A stretch of DNA of 60,000 nt from Liolophura sinensis. Lineage: Eukaryota; Mollusca; Polyplacophora; Chitonida; Chitonidae. Where the stretch lies: contig NC_088305.1 in the NCBI RefSeq assembly GCF_032854445.1, forward strand, positions 23,843,400 to 23,903,399. Direction: 5' to 3'. Below are positions 35,600-45,887 of the stretch, piece after piece. The notes under the pieces were generated by a model that was given only the letters and a program-made list of their open reading frames with translations, did not search any database and had not been told where the DNA came from. Numbering within the stretch: the stretch's first letter is position 1; each line of letters opens with the position of its first letter. The position numbers were made by a program, and so were the translations under genes.

Positions 35600-36880
35600 C
35601 GCATTTTCGCCTAGGTGAGAGAAAGTGGCCTTCCAACCAAGTTTGGGTGACATAATCGGCCAGGTTTGATACTGCTTCAGTGACGGGTGCTTCTGCCATA
35701 GTCTCAATCCAAACATCGCCCAGCTTATCAAGTGGCACTAGGGGTAGAACACTGATACGGCGAACGAACTTGTAAAGCTTTATAATCGGTCTGGTAGAAC
35801 CTCTGGATGCCCTTCTTCTGGACTTGTCGCCATATGCTTTGCATATAATGGAAAAAAACATCCTCTGAAGTCTGTGTCGGGGAAGATTTCTCGCACGGCA
35901 TTATGGGCAGCAAGTTCATAATCCATCTGGAAACGGGCAGGGTTAAAACTGATATTCCACGCTGCCATGGAGTCTCTTCCGATCCGTTATACTCTCTCAT
36001 AAGGGGGCTGGGTTTTGTTTGGTAGTAGGCAGAACACTAAGGGGAACGTGATGCCTTCCACAAAGACATGCAAGGTGTAGATCTGCTGAAAAATGAGTGG
36101 TGATGCAAAGAAGGTCCCATCTCCGTAGAGGGGCCTCCGTGGCTCAGTCGGTTAGCGCGCTAGCGCAGCGTAATAACCCAGGAGCCTCTCACCAATGCGG
36201 TGGCTGTGAGTTCAAGTCCAGCTCATGCTGGCTTCCTCTCCGGCCGTAAGTGGGAAGGTCTGTCAGCAACCTGCGGATGGTTGTGGGTTTCCTCCGGGCT
36301 GTGCCCGGTTTCCACCCACCATAATGCTGGCCGCCGTCGTATAAGTGAAATATTCTTGAGTATGGCGTAAAACACCAATCAAATAAATAAATAATAAATA
36401 AATCCCATCTTCGTAGATGACGGAGCTGTTAACAGATGTCGTAGATCTGATTCACTTGCCTGTAGGAAGATTTCTCCACTTAAAGTTTTCTTCCACTCTC
36501 CTTGAAGAATTATGTCTTTTCTGGTCGACTGCATTGGAGGCACATTCTTTCTTTGTTGTCTGTAAAGTGAGTCTTTCAGTTGCCCAGAAGTTGGGAGGTT
36601 TCTGGCTATTTCAGACTGGTCTACAGCTTCGTCTGTTCGGAGATTCACTAGTTCTTCTCTCTATATAGTTGGTATACGTGGTATCTCTTCAAGGCTCTTT
36701 TCCGAATATTCTGCAAGGCCTTACTCACGCCAACAGTAAAGCTGTTTGGTACGTGGACTAGTCTCGACAGACTTTGCAGATGAGGTCGTTTCTAGTGCAG
36801 AGAGTGCCTGGACAGCCGTTTACCGTACATTTCCGTCATATCCAGTCTTCTTTTCTACGGTTACCTCTGTGGATCTGTAT
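35600..36880 (-). pseudogene. MULE transposase with FLYWCH-like N-terminus, pseudogene
   Basis: Read on the minus strand, from about 36880 downward, with frame changes. Near 36800 there is a CPGTLCT-type zinc-finger remnant resembling FLYWCH domains. Then VDQSEIARNLPTSGQLKDSL and RKDIILQGEWKKTLSG at about 36620-36480. After the SINE comes YEDGTFFASPLIFQQIYTLH (36110 region; DGTF carries the first catalytic Asp of MULE transposases). Next is MDYELAAHNAVREIFPDTDF (about 35915-35860, second Asp) and GCFFHYMQSIWRQVQKKGI, then FVRRISVLPLVPLDKL and LADYVTQTWLEGHF. At least two frameshifts plus the SINE make it non-functional. Family assigned from motif memory; order and spacing fit MULE transposases well. 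Confidence 0.85.
36130..36402 (+). mobile_element. SINE (family 1), full length, nested in the MULE
   Basis: Complete SINE: GGGCCTCCGTGGCTCAGTCG head, B-box GAGTTCAAGTCC, AATAAATAATAAATAAA tail. Flanked by 15-bp direct repeats TCCCATCTCCGTAGA (36115-36129) and TCCCATCTTCGTAGA (36403-36417), one mismatch. It interrupts the transposase just before the DGTF motif, so it is younger than the MULE. Confidence 0.95.
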
Positions 36881-36986
36881 CACTCATGCTACTAACGGCG
36901 CCCGTGGGGTTAATCCGTTCCTAATCCCCCGGTTAGGCGAAATATGAGTAGGAAAGTTCAAAGAGTAGGCGAGTTGCGAATAAACC

Positions 36987-37845
36987 ATTTAGCACCACAC
37001 CCACCCCTATGCCCAGGATTCAGCACCACACCCGCCCCTATCCTCACCATTCAGCACCACACCCGCCCCTATCCGCACTATTCCCCCGCCTCTATCCCCA
37101 CTGTTCAGCATTACACCCTCCCCTCTCACCACTATTCAGCATTACATCCGCCCCAATACTCACCACTATTCAGCATTACACCCGCCCCTCTCACCACTAT
37201 TCAGCACCACACCCGCCCATATCCGTACTATTCCCCCGCCCCTACCCCCACTGTTCAGCATTACAACCTCTCCTCTCACCACTATTCAGCATTACACCCT
37301 CCCCTCTCACCACTATTCAGCATTACACTCGCCCCTCTCACCAGTATTCCGCATTACACCCTCCCCTCTAACCACTATTCAGCACCACACCCGCCCATAT
37401 CCACACTATTCCCCCACCCCTACCCCCACTGTTCAGCATTACACCCTCCCCTCTCACCACTATTCAGCATTACACCCGCCCCAATCCTCACCACTATTCA
37501 GCATTACACCCGCCCCTCTCACCACTATTCAGCATTACACCCGCCCCTCTCACCACTATTCAGCACCACACCCGCCCATATCCGCACTATTCCCCCGCCC
37601 CTACCCCCACTGTTCAGCATTACAACCTCTCCTCTCACCACTATTCAGCATTACACCCGTCCCTCTCACCACTATTCAGCATTACACCCTCCCCTCTCAC
37701 CACTATTCTGCACCACACCCGCCCCCTATCCTCACTACTTAACACCACACCCGCCCCTATCTCCACTAATCTGCACCACACCCGCCCCTATCTCCACTAT
37801 TCAGCACCACACCCGCCTCTACCCCCATTATTTAGCACCACACAC
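36987..37845 (+). repeat. 31-bp minisatellite, right part, with a ~180-bp higher-order repeat
   Basis: Continuation of the array beyond the MULE. Variant units (TTCAGCATTACACCCTCCCCT, CTCACCACTATTCAGCA) and truncated units recur in blocks: TTCCCCC landmarks at 37081, 37231, 37409 and 37590 are 150, 178 and 181 bp apart. The 338-codon open frame is a repeat artefact. Confidence 0.93.
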
Positions 37846-38093
37846 GCCGCTCAGTTGGTTAGTGCGCTGGTGCAGAGTAATGACCCAGGAGCCTCTCACC
37901 AGTGCGGTCACTGTGAGTTCATGTCCAGTTCATGCTGGCTTCTCTGGCCATAGGGGCTAAGGTCTACCAGCAGCCTGCGTATGACCATGGGTTTACCCCG
38001 GGGCCTGCCCGGTTTCCTCCCATTATAATGCTGGCCACCGTCATATAAGTGAAATATTCTTTAGTACAGCGTACTCACATAAATAAATAAATA
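37846..38093 (+). mobile_element. SINE (family 1) abutting the minisatellite
   Basis: Starts within the head (CGCTCAGTTGGTTAGTGCGC), has GAGTTCATGTCCAGTTCATG, body and ATAAATAAATAAATAA tail. The head joins minisatellite sequence directly. Confidence 0.88.
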
Positions 38094-38159
38094 ACGTCAT
38101 GGGTGAAACCGTTGTGCTTCGAAGTGCACAAACGACCTCCATCAGTTGTTATTACAAAT

Positions 38160-38550
38160 GTTTATCCCCACTATCTAGCACCACATCCATTATTCAGCAC
38201 CACATCCGCCCCCATCCCCGCTATACAGCATCAAACCCACTATTCAGCATCACACCCACCTCCCCATCCTTGCTATCCAGCACTACACTCACTATTTAGT
38301 ACCACACCTGCTCCATCCTCGATATACAGCACCAGGCACACTATTTAGCCCTACATCCGCCCCATCCTTGCTATCCAGCACCACATCCACTATTCAGCAC
38401 CACACCGCCCCCCCCCCCCCCATCCTCCTTATACAGCACCATTTAGCCCCACATACGCCCCATTTTTGCTATACAGCACCACATCCACTATTCACAACCC
38501 TCCCCCCCCTCTCCGCTATACAGCATCGCATCCATCATTTAGCCCTACAT
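38160..38550 (+). repeat. Degenerate relative of the 31-bp minisatellite
   Basis: Alternating CCATCCTTGCTATCCAGCAC, CACATCC and ACTATTCAGCAC words give a dimeric period near 52-55 bp, with a 14-base C run near 38407-38420. Older and more diverged than the main array. Short open frames here are artefacts. Confidence 0.8.
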
Positions 38551-39165
38551 AACTACAGACCTCCTGGCTCACAGAAATAGGCACAACACAATGCCTGGAA
38601 GGTACTGAATACAAAATTAAGGGAAAAAAAATCTCCGATAAAAACACGTTGTTATTGCAAACGTTTATAATAACGTCGTGCATATGGACGCTAATTAATG
38701 GATGAATGAGGATAAAGATGCTAGCAATCGCTCTGTGCACACTAATAACGTTTCTTTTGTGAAATAAATAGGCTGAATATTTATCAACACTCGTAGATTG
38801 TTTGATTGTTACAACAAAGAAACAAAAGTAACTATAACAGATGGTCGTTTATTATGTAAAGAAAAACAAACTGGGAAAAGGGAATTAAGTTTCAAAAGCT
38901 TTCTACCTCGTAAATGACGTATTTTTGACGGATCACCGCATGCAGACGCTTTGATATTATCTTTTAATTTTGACAGCTTATATCTCAACAAACCATCTTC
39001 CTGGAAAATACACGGTAAAAAGTGTACCTGTTTAATGGCTGCACTTTGCGAGAATTACACCTGACTAAATTCTTCTCTGACACACACGTGTTTAACTTGT
39101 GATACATGTTGTGGGCAAATACACGTCTCATAAGTGTTTAATTCGCGCGTAACACGTGCCTTTTA
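38551..39165. other. No gene seen
   Basis: AT-rich. A stretch at 38815-38860 resembles 38125-38165 in inverted orientation (AACGACC.TC..TGTTAT), a weak inverted-repeat relation across the degenerate minisatellite. Confidence 0.4.
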
Positions 39166-39167
39166 GC

Positions 39168-39545
39168 ATAACACATGAAAGTAATGAGAGGTACCCTTAA
39201 GATAACGCTTAGGTACAAGGTTTGAGGCTTTTACTGATGTAATACATCTGTAGCGTCACATATGCACATGAAGAGAGATACACGTACGATAACTTTGTGG
39301 TACAAGGTTTCTGGCCTTTATGTGACACCAATGTGACATCAAACATGCACGTAATGAGAGCTGCACATAAGATAATGCTTAGGTACAAGGTCTGAGGCTT
39401 TTACTGATGTGCCACAAATACAGCATCACACGTAAGATAACTCTGGTTTCAGGTTTTCAGATGATTCAAATGTAGCATCACAGGTGCACGTACAGAGAGG
39501 TATACGCGCGATAACTTTCTATTATAAATACAAGCTTTCACACTT
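39168..39545 (+). repeat. About 85-90-bp imperfect tandem repeat, 4-5 copies
   Basis: Units share CACGTAATGAGAGGTACAC, TAAGATAACGCTTAGGTACA, AGGTTTGAGGCTTTTACTGA and a TGTAGCATCACA end. The second and fifth units are diverged and the fourth is shortened. Confidence 0.8.
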
Positions 39546-39869
39546 TTGCACGACGCTACTCTGTCTTGCCTGACAGGTGATTTGCTCCTATGGATAGTCC
39601 TATAAAAGCTGCAGTCACACCCTAGAGCGTATATGTGCGTTATTAAACATATCGCTACACGAAACACTTTGCATGTCCTATTCTCCTTTACTATGTTTGA
39701 AAGGACATTTACTTGTATATTTCGACAGTGTCGGTCTTAACAGCTTGTACATGAACTTCACCTGAACGTCACTCTTTTCTGTAACGCCAATCTAGCTCTG
39801 TACTATGGTACTTATTGCTCCATTCTACACTACTTTTTCGTGTAAGCTTAGCACTTCTTTTCAGTGTAA

Positions 39870-41625
39870 GTCATAAATAGTTTAGGCCCTTAGGTCACAC
39901 TACATTTTGATTGATTTATTTATTTGATCGGTGTTTTACGCCGTATTCAAGAATATTTCACCTTTACGACGGCGGCCAGCATTATGGTGGGATGAAACCG
40001 GACAGAGCCCGGAGGAAACCCAGGACTATCCTCAGGTTGTTGGTCACTACATTTTGGTGTAAGTCCTGAACAGTGCAGGTCCTTAGGTAACACTGTTCTT
40101 TTGTGTAAGCCTTGAATAGTGTAGGCCCTTAGGTAACACTACATTTTTGGTGTAAGTTCTGAATAATGTAGGCCCTTAGGTAACTCTACCTTTTGGTTTA
40201 GGATAAATGGTAAAGGCCCTTAGGTAACACTATTCTTTTGTGTAAGCCCTGAATAGTGTAGGCCCTTAGGTAACACTACATTTTTGGTGTAAGTTCTGAA
40301 TAATGTTGGCCCTTAGGTAACTCTACCTTTTGGTTTAGATCATAAATGATGCAGGCCCCTAGGTAACACTAGTTTTTTTTGTAGGCCTTGAATAGTGTAG
40401 GCCCTTAGGTAGCACTATTTTTGGTGGAGGCCATAGATGGTGTAGGCCCTTAGGTAACACTACTTTGTGGTGTAGACCTGAATGGTATAGACCTAAAAGC
40501 TGTACACCTGTAGCTAACACTACTTTTTGGTGTAGGCCTTAGATGGTGTAGGCCCTTAGGTTTGGTGTAGACCTGAATGCTGTAGACCTGAATGCTGTAG
40601 ACCCTTAGCTAACACTACTTTTTGGTGTAGGCCGTAGATGGTGTAGGCCCTTAGGTAACGCTATTTTTGGTGTAGACCTGAAAAGTGTAGGCCCTTAGGT
40701 AACACTACCCTTTGATTTAGGTCATGAATGGCGCAAGCCCTTAGGTAACACTAGTTTTTTGTGCAGGCCCTGAATGCTGTAGACCCTTAGCTAACACTAC
40801 TTTTTGGTGTAGGCCGTAGATGGTGTAGGCCCTTAGGTAACGCTATTTTTGGTGTAGACCTGAAATGTGTAGGCCCTTAGGTAACACTACCCTTTGATTT
40901 AGGTCATGAATGGCGCAAGCCCTTAGCTAACACTACTTTTTGGTGTAGGCCTTAGATGGTGTAGGCCCTTAGGTAGCACTATTTTTGGTGGAGGCCATAG
41001 ATGGTGTAGGCCCTTAGGTAACACTACTTTGTGTGTAGACCTGAATGGTATAGATCTAAAAGCTGTATACCCTTAGCTAACACTACTTTTGGGTGTAGGC
41101 CTTAGATGGTGTAGGCCCTTAGGTAACGCTACTTTTTGGTGTAAACCTGAAAAGTGTAGGCCCTTAGGTAACACAACCCTTTGGTTTAGGTCATGAATGG
41201 TGCAAGCCCTTAGGCAACACTAGATTTTTGTGTAGGCCCTGAATAGCGTAGGCCTTTAGCTAACACTGTTTTTTGGTGGAGGCCATAGACGGTGTAGGCT
41301 TAGGTTACACTATTTTTTGGTGTAGGCCATAGATGATGTAGGCCCTTAGCTAACACTACCTTTTGGTTTAGGTCATGAATGGTGTAGGTCCTTAGGTAAC
41401 ACTAATTTTTTGTGTAGGTCCTGAATAGTGCAGGCCCTTTTTAACACTTTTTTTGGTGTAGGCCTTAGATGGTGTAGGCCCTTAGCTAACACTGTTTTTT
41501 TTGGTGTAGGCCCTTAGGTAACACTAGTTTTTCGTGTAGGCCATAGACAGTGTAGGCCCTTAGGTAACACTAACACAGAATGGTGTAGATCTGAATGGTG
41601 TAGACCTTAGCGAGCACTATTTTTA
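39870..41625 (+). repeat. About 46-bp minisatellite, 35-40 imperfect copies
   Basis: Core GTGTAGGCCCTTAGGTAACA followed by CTACTTTTTGGTGTAGGCC and TAGATGGT or TGAATGGT. Unit length varies around 40-48 bp. Longer blocks recur; for example the stretch at 40580-40740 is repeated near 40760-40925, which indicates multi-unit duplication. An antisense SINE interrupts the first unit. Confidence 0.93.
39909..40044 (-). mobile_element. SINE (family 1), 5'-truncated, inserted in the 46-bp array
   Basis: Antisense: GATTTATTTATTTGATCGGT, GTTTTACGCCGTATTCAAGA, ending at the ACTATCCTCAGGTTGTTGGT region. Flanked by 11-bp direct repeats CACTACATTTT at 39898-39908 and 40045-40055. Truncation at the 5' end and the target duplication both fit retroposition. 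Confidence 0.93.
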
Positions 41626-41979
41626 GGTAACGAGGTCTACAATATAAAGTAATTTTCACCAACACTGCTTTTGACTAGTGTATAATTTTCATCAGTGTCT
41701 CAGACTCTAGATTTTCTCTCCCACTTTTATGGGGCGAGGAAACTGGAGTGTTCAGATAAACCAACGACCTTTGGTAAGTTAGTGACGAATTTTCCCACAT
41801 GTGAAATACATATGTGCTCACCGAATTACTGGACTACAAGAGACCTTCTAATAAACGTTAGACTGCGCAAACGATCATGCGCAAGAGCCTCGGTGACCGT
41901 TTAGTCCCACGGTCCATTTCGTGATTAAAAACCAGCTATACGCAAGGGAATTGCGTATGAATATTAAATCATATATTTT

Positions 41980-42215
41980 AAGTCCGGCATTCGTATACCA
42001 CAGAGCATGTACAAGTGTGAGTAGTCAAAATGCTAAGAAATTGAGAAATTCTCACACGTTGGGTTAGACAAAATAAGAGTAAATACATTAATGTCCTCCA
42101 GACTCCCATTGGTCAGTAGTTAGCTCCTTCATGAAAGGATACAGAAATGTGTCCTGACGTGTTTACATCAGCGAAAGAAGTGCTAAGTAGAAATCATGCG
42201 GCAATTTGAATTACA
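41980..42215 (+). repeat. Diverged copy of duplicated-unit sequence
   Basis: Matches 12265-12520 (and 28930-29170 in unit B) at perhaps 80-85%: CGACATTCGTATACCAC, AATGCT(A/G)AGAAATTGAGAAA, TCTCACAC(A/G)TTGGGTTAGAC, AAGAGTAAATACAT, ATGTTTACATCAG. Same orientation as units A and B. Either an older duplication fragment or another interspersed repeat. Confidence 0.75.
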
Positions 42216-42240
42216 TTCAAATTTGACAGAATTTGTCTGA

Positions 42241-42350
42241 CAACTTAACATTTGTTTTCATGATTGGTAGCTGTCTTTGGTGTGAATCGGTACAACACAT
42301 TTATAAGGCAGTCACGCACACAAAACAAATTCATGACAAAAGAGCCAGCG
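42241..42350 (+). repeat. Local direct repeat, copy 1
   Basis: Matches 43890-44005: AACATTTGTTTTCATGATTG, GTAG.TGTCTTTGG, TCGGTACAACACATTTATAA and CACGCACAC. Unknown type. Confidence 0.75.
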
Positions 42351-43889
42351 ACCTCACGGATGAGCTGCACGTATAAGTTTTGAAAGTATACTGGGCAAGC
42401 GCTTGTCCGTTATTTGTGCCTGAGCTGATTTGACAATGCTACTACTTTATACTATATCGAATCATCATGTTTATAAAAGTTGTCTCCCCTCATCCGCCAA
42501 ACTTCATCCCGGCAACACATATAATGTGGTTATATGCACTGATTACAGATTTTTGGGAAGATACCTAAAAGTTTTAAAATGTAGAAAACAAAATGTTTGT
42601 CTTAACACCTTGACAAAATAATAGCTTTTCGCCAGAACCAAAATCTGTCACATGTGGTTCATCGTTTCAACGAGTATTGCTTTGAATAAATTATAGTTGG
42701 GACCATTCAATGTTTTGTAGTGAGCATGCAACAATCAAATAAATAGAAAAAAAACATATAAACAAGTAATGTTTACTGATAAATATGAACAAAGTACCTT
42801 CACATCGCATAGACTTCAAACAAAAATTTGACGTTACGTATTTTCTATGTACCTCATTCAGTACTGATAACGTATTGTGTATTTCCAAACACATGTTGCT
42901 ATTTCATAGACAGTCACACAGCCTGCTTAATGTACAAAATGCGTAATAGGGTCATCACACATTCTTTGATTGCGAGGAAACCAGCGGAGAAGCTCAAATA
43001 AATCACAAGGACTTTCAACTCTCCCTACGAATGAGTGCAAAAAGGCTGAAGCGAGTAGGCATAATTGCTGATTTGCTGTCAAACTTTCTTCTTGAAGCCT
43101 CGGATTACCTCCTCAAGTTGGTCCGCAATATGCTAAGTGCGGACTTGAGGAGACACTTATACCTGTAGGTATATGCAGGTATAACGCTGGCGATGTGTCA
43201 AGTTCCGTTAGGAAACTTGAAGGCCTCTGATCAAGGCAGTAAACGAAATGATGTAAAGGAGTAGCGATATAAGTACTGCTTGGCTTGATTTAATAAAGAT
43301 GGGAGGACATTAAAACACAGCCCATTGGTCAGCACCGCCTATAATTAATCACCTTACCAATGTTCTGACTAAACCCCTCGTGCTTCCACGACACCTGATT
43401 TCGGTAAGGAGATCGACTATAGTCCTGGTGACTAGATCACCCCCGTACACAGTGACATATTTCCGATAACCCATGTACGATTCGTACTAGCAAACTACCT
43501 TCCCAAACGAGTACAAATTTGCGTTGGTCAAAGTGGGGGTGTGTCTTCATTAATATTCAAATAACTTACCACAGAGCCAGGCATAAAAACCGGAATAAAA
43601 ACTACCTCAGCAATATCCGACGTCACCGATCGCCCACAAGTGAACCACAAATAATCTCCATACTTAAAACCCGATCACTATCAATGAATATTGCAAAATT
43701 TCGCCCGTATTCACGTTCTGTCACAGTGACCTTACAAAACCAACATGTTACATCTTGCAATGGTGCTATCGTTTCCACTGATGATTTTGGACTGTGATTA
43801 TTAGCCATTTGCATCAGATTTTGGAGTTCTTTCAGTAGGGTTAACAGATGGAAGGCCATGGGCCTCTTCATGAGAAGTGCATGATCTCT
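42351..43889. other. No gene seen
   Basis: Intergenic between the 46-bp array and gene C. No recognisable exon. Confidence 0.45.
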
Positions 43890-44005
43890 GATAATTTAAC
43901 ATTTGTTTTCGTGATTGGTAGTTGTCTTTGGGGTCCTGCGTGTATCGGTACAACACATTTATAAAGCAATCACGCACACGAAAAAAAATCATGATAAAAG
44001 ACAGA
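43890..44005 (+). repeat. Local direct repeat, copy 2
   Basis: Counterpart of 42241-42350, 1.65 kb downstream in the same orientation. Confidence 0.75.
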
Positions 44006-44424
44006 ATCTCAAGGTAGTTCAAGCACACTATTTGTAGTTTTTTAATGCGATTTTTTTTGTGAAAACTACATAAAGCCTGCGTTAGACGTAGCACAACAAA
44101 CAGTTTTATTCAGTGTTAAGAATGTCCTCTCTTGTTCAAGATTTAACCGACTAAGAGAGAACCAGTTCAAGTCCCCACTTCTCACATCTTCATCCCATCG
44201 TGTCAACTTGATTCTGACGTAGGCGACTTTATGGGTATTTTTATTTGCTGCGTGGTGAAGCAAATTCATTTTAATCTGTTTGACACTTCTTTTGCTGATG
44301 TACTCTCATGTCACGGCATGCATGAACTTGTGAATTTTGAAGGCAGATAAGAAGACGTTAACGTATTTTCTCGTTTTGATAACTCAGTTACATGTGAAAC
44401 GCAAAACTCTTTAAGCAATAATAA

Positions 44425-44580
44425 CAATAATAAAGAAGGAATAAACCCAGCAAACAATCAAACAAACCAAAACAAACAAACAAAAAAAGAAAAACCCGGA
44501 AAACAAAACAAAAAAAAACAACAAACAAATCACAAAACCAAAAGAGAATCCAAACAAAACATGATGAAAATAAAAACAGC
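44425..44580. repeat. AAAC-rich low-complexity tract
   Basis: Runs of AAACAAAC / AACAAAAA on the plus strand. The minus-strand Phe/Leu/Cys-rich open frame is caused by this composition. Confidence 0.85.
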
Positions 44581-45887
44581 ATCAAACTCAATGAAAAGAA
44601 TATGCTATTTGTAACTAAATTTATTTATTCTGTTTACTTTACGCGAAAACGTCATTGTGCCCTAAGAAGTGGGGTGTACAGAACCCATGTGATTGATGCC
44701 TGCTTAAGTATACCTTAATAAAAACAAAAATTCAGACAAAATGTTTAATTAGCGAGTAAAATATATGAAATTCTCTATGACCTATGTAGTATTCATATTT
44801 TCCTATTTACCGAACATGGAACAAAATTATTCTCTATCACAGTTTCTGAACAGCCTTTGAGTATAAATGAGAGCTCAAGCTGGCCACAGTGTGACGTAAA
44901 GACGGATTGATTAAGTCAGTGGTTTAATATTTTGCAACATGCGAATACCAAAAACCGTCAGAGAATACGCCCCCTCACAATGCATGCAGTGTCCCATCGA
45001 TTGAAAGAAATATATTATGATGTTAATCATCAATCAAATAATAAATACATAAATTGTTCCCTGATCCCACTTTAGACAACTGGCATCACTAACATCTATT
45101 GAACAAAAGTCTTGTATCAACGTTAAACTCAACCGGACATGGTGTCGGAAAAATAAAATAAAATTATTTCATCCCTTGTGCGGTAAACTTGGTTTCTTTA
45201 TTTAGTTGTTGGTTAACTTCTTTATGAAAAGAAAACGGTTTGCTGCATACTGACATAGGCGTTGACTGATCGCCAAAGAAAATAAATCAGAAACGAGGGC
45301 TGCTTCATGATCGACTGTTCCGTGCTATATACAGCCATCGACCAAAGATTGTCATATCACGTGGACAACATCTGCTCGTGCAGTATCACCATTTTCTTGT
45401 CAAGACGTGTGGGGATATGTTTTCTTGCCACAAAATTCAGTTCAGATGAGCTAGATATACAGTAAAAATCACAGGTTATTCACACATCCTTAGGTAGGAA
45501 AGAATAAATTCCTTTTGTTAACGTACCAGGCAACTTCTTGACCAGCCTGCTGTACTTTAGCTACCGATAAATCTGAAGATCACCCCGATCGCGTCAGTCT
45601 AGCTGGTTCATAACGCACTTCTCCCAAGCCGGTAACACCAGCATCAGTGGACCAACAGGTAGCGTTATATAAACCGTTATGCGATAAACGTTCTCGTTAG
45701 TGTGATTTATACGTCTTTGTAGCATCGTTTGAATTGATCACTGCTTGGGACTAGCTTTTGATTCTTGGCTGGTACCAAAAACGTCCGTCGTTCTGTTCAG
45801 CGTCATATTTTTTCATTTTCTGATGGCAGATTCTCATGACTGGAAGTATTTACAATGGATATAGAATGTGAACACGAGAATAAGAGA
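44581..45887. other. Downstream flank of gene C; no other gene seen
   Basis: Sequence 3' of copy C on its strand. I found no AATAAA within 500 bp of the stop (nearest complement near 45197), so the 3' end of its transcript is undefined. Confidence 0.4.

Larger units (their letters stand above)
35576..36986 (-). mobile_element. Mutator-like (MULE) DNA transposon, decayed, inserted in the minisatellite
   Basis: Bounded by degenerate terminal inverted repeats: GGGGTCTTCGCATTTCGCC at the left and GGTTTATTCGCAACTCGCC (complement of the right end), 13 of 19 matching. It is flanked by 8-bp direct repeats ATTTAGCA at 35568-35575 and 36987-36994, the size range expected of MULEs. Removing the element and one repeat copy restores a normal minisatellite unit (CACTATTTAGCACCACACCC). 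The 1.4 kb includes a 273-bp SINE, so only about 1.1 kb of MULE remains; autonomous MULEs are longer, so it is internally deleted. Confidence 0.85.

Noticed and set aside
36944-37960. 338-codon plus-strand open frame (also 16771-17343, 32698-33441, 35149-35655) as proline-rich proteins
   Set aside because: All consist of the 31-bp minisatellite, which is stop-free in every plus-strand frame; they run into or out of SINE sequence and have no independent coding signal.
44388-44591. Minus-strand Phe/Leu-rich frame resembling a membrane protein
   Set aside because: Created by an AAAC-rich low-complexity tract.
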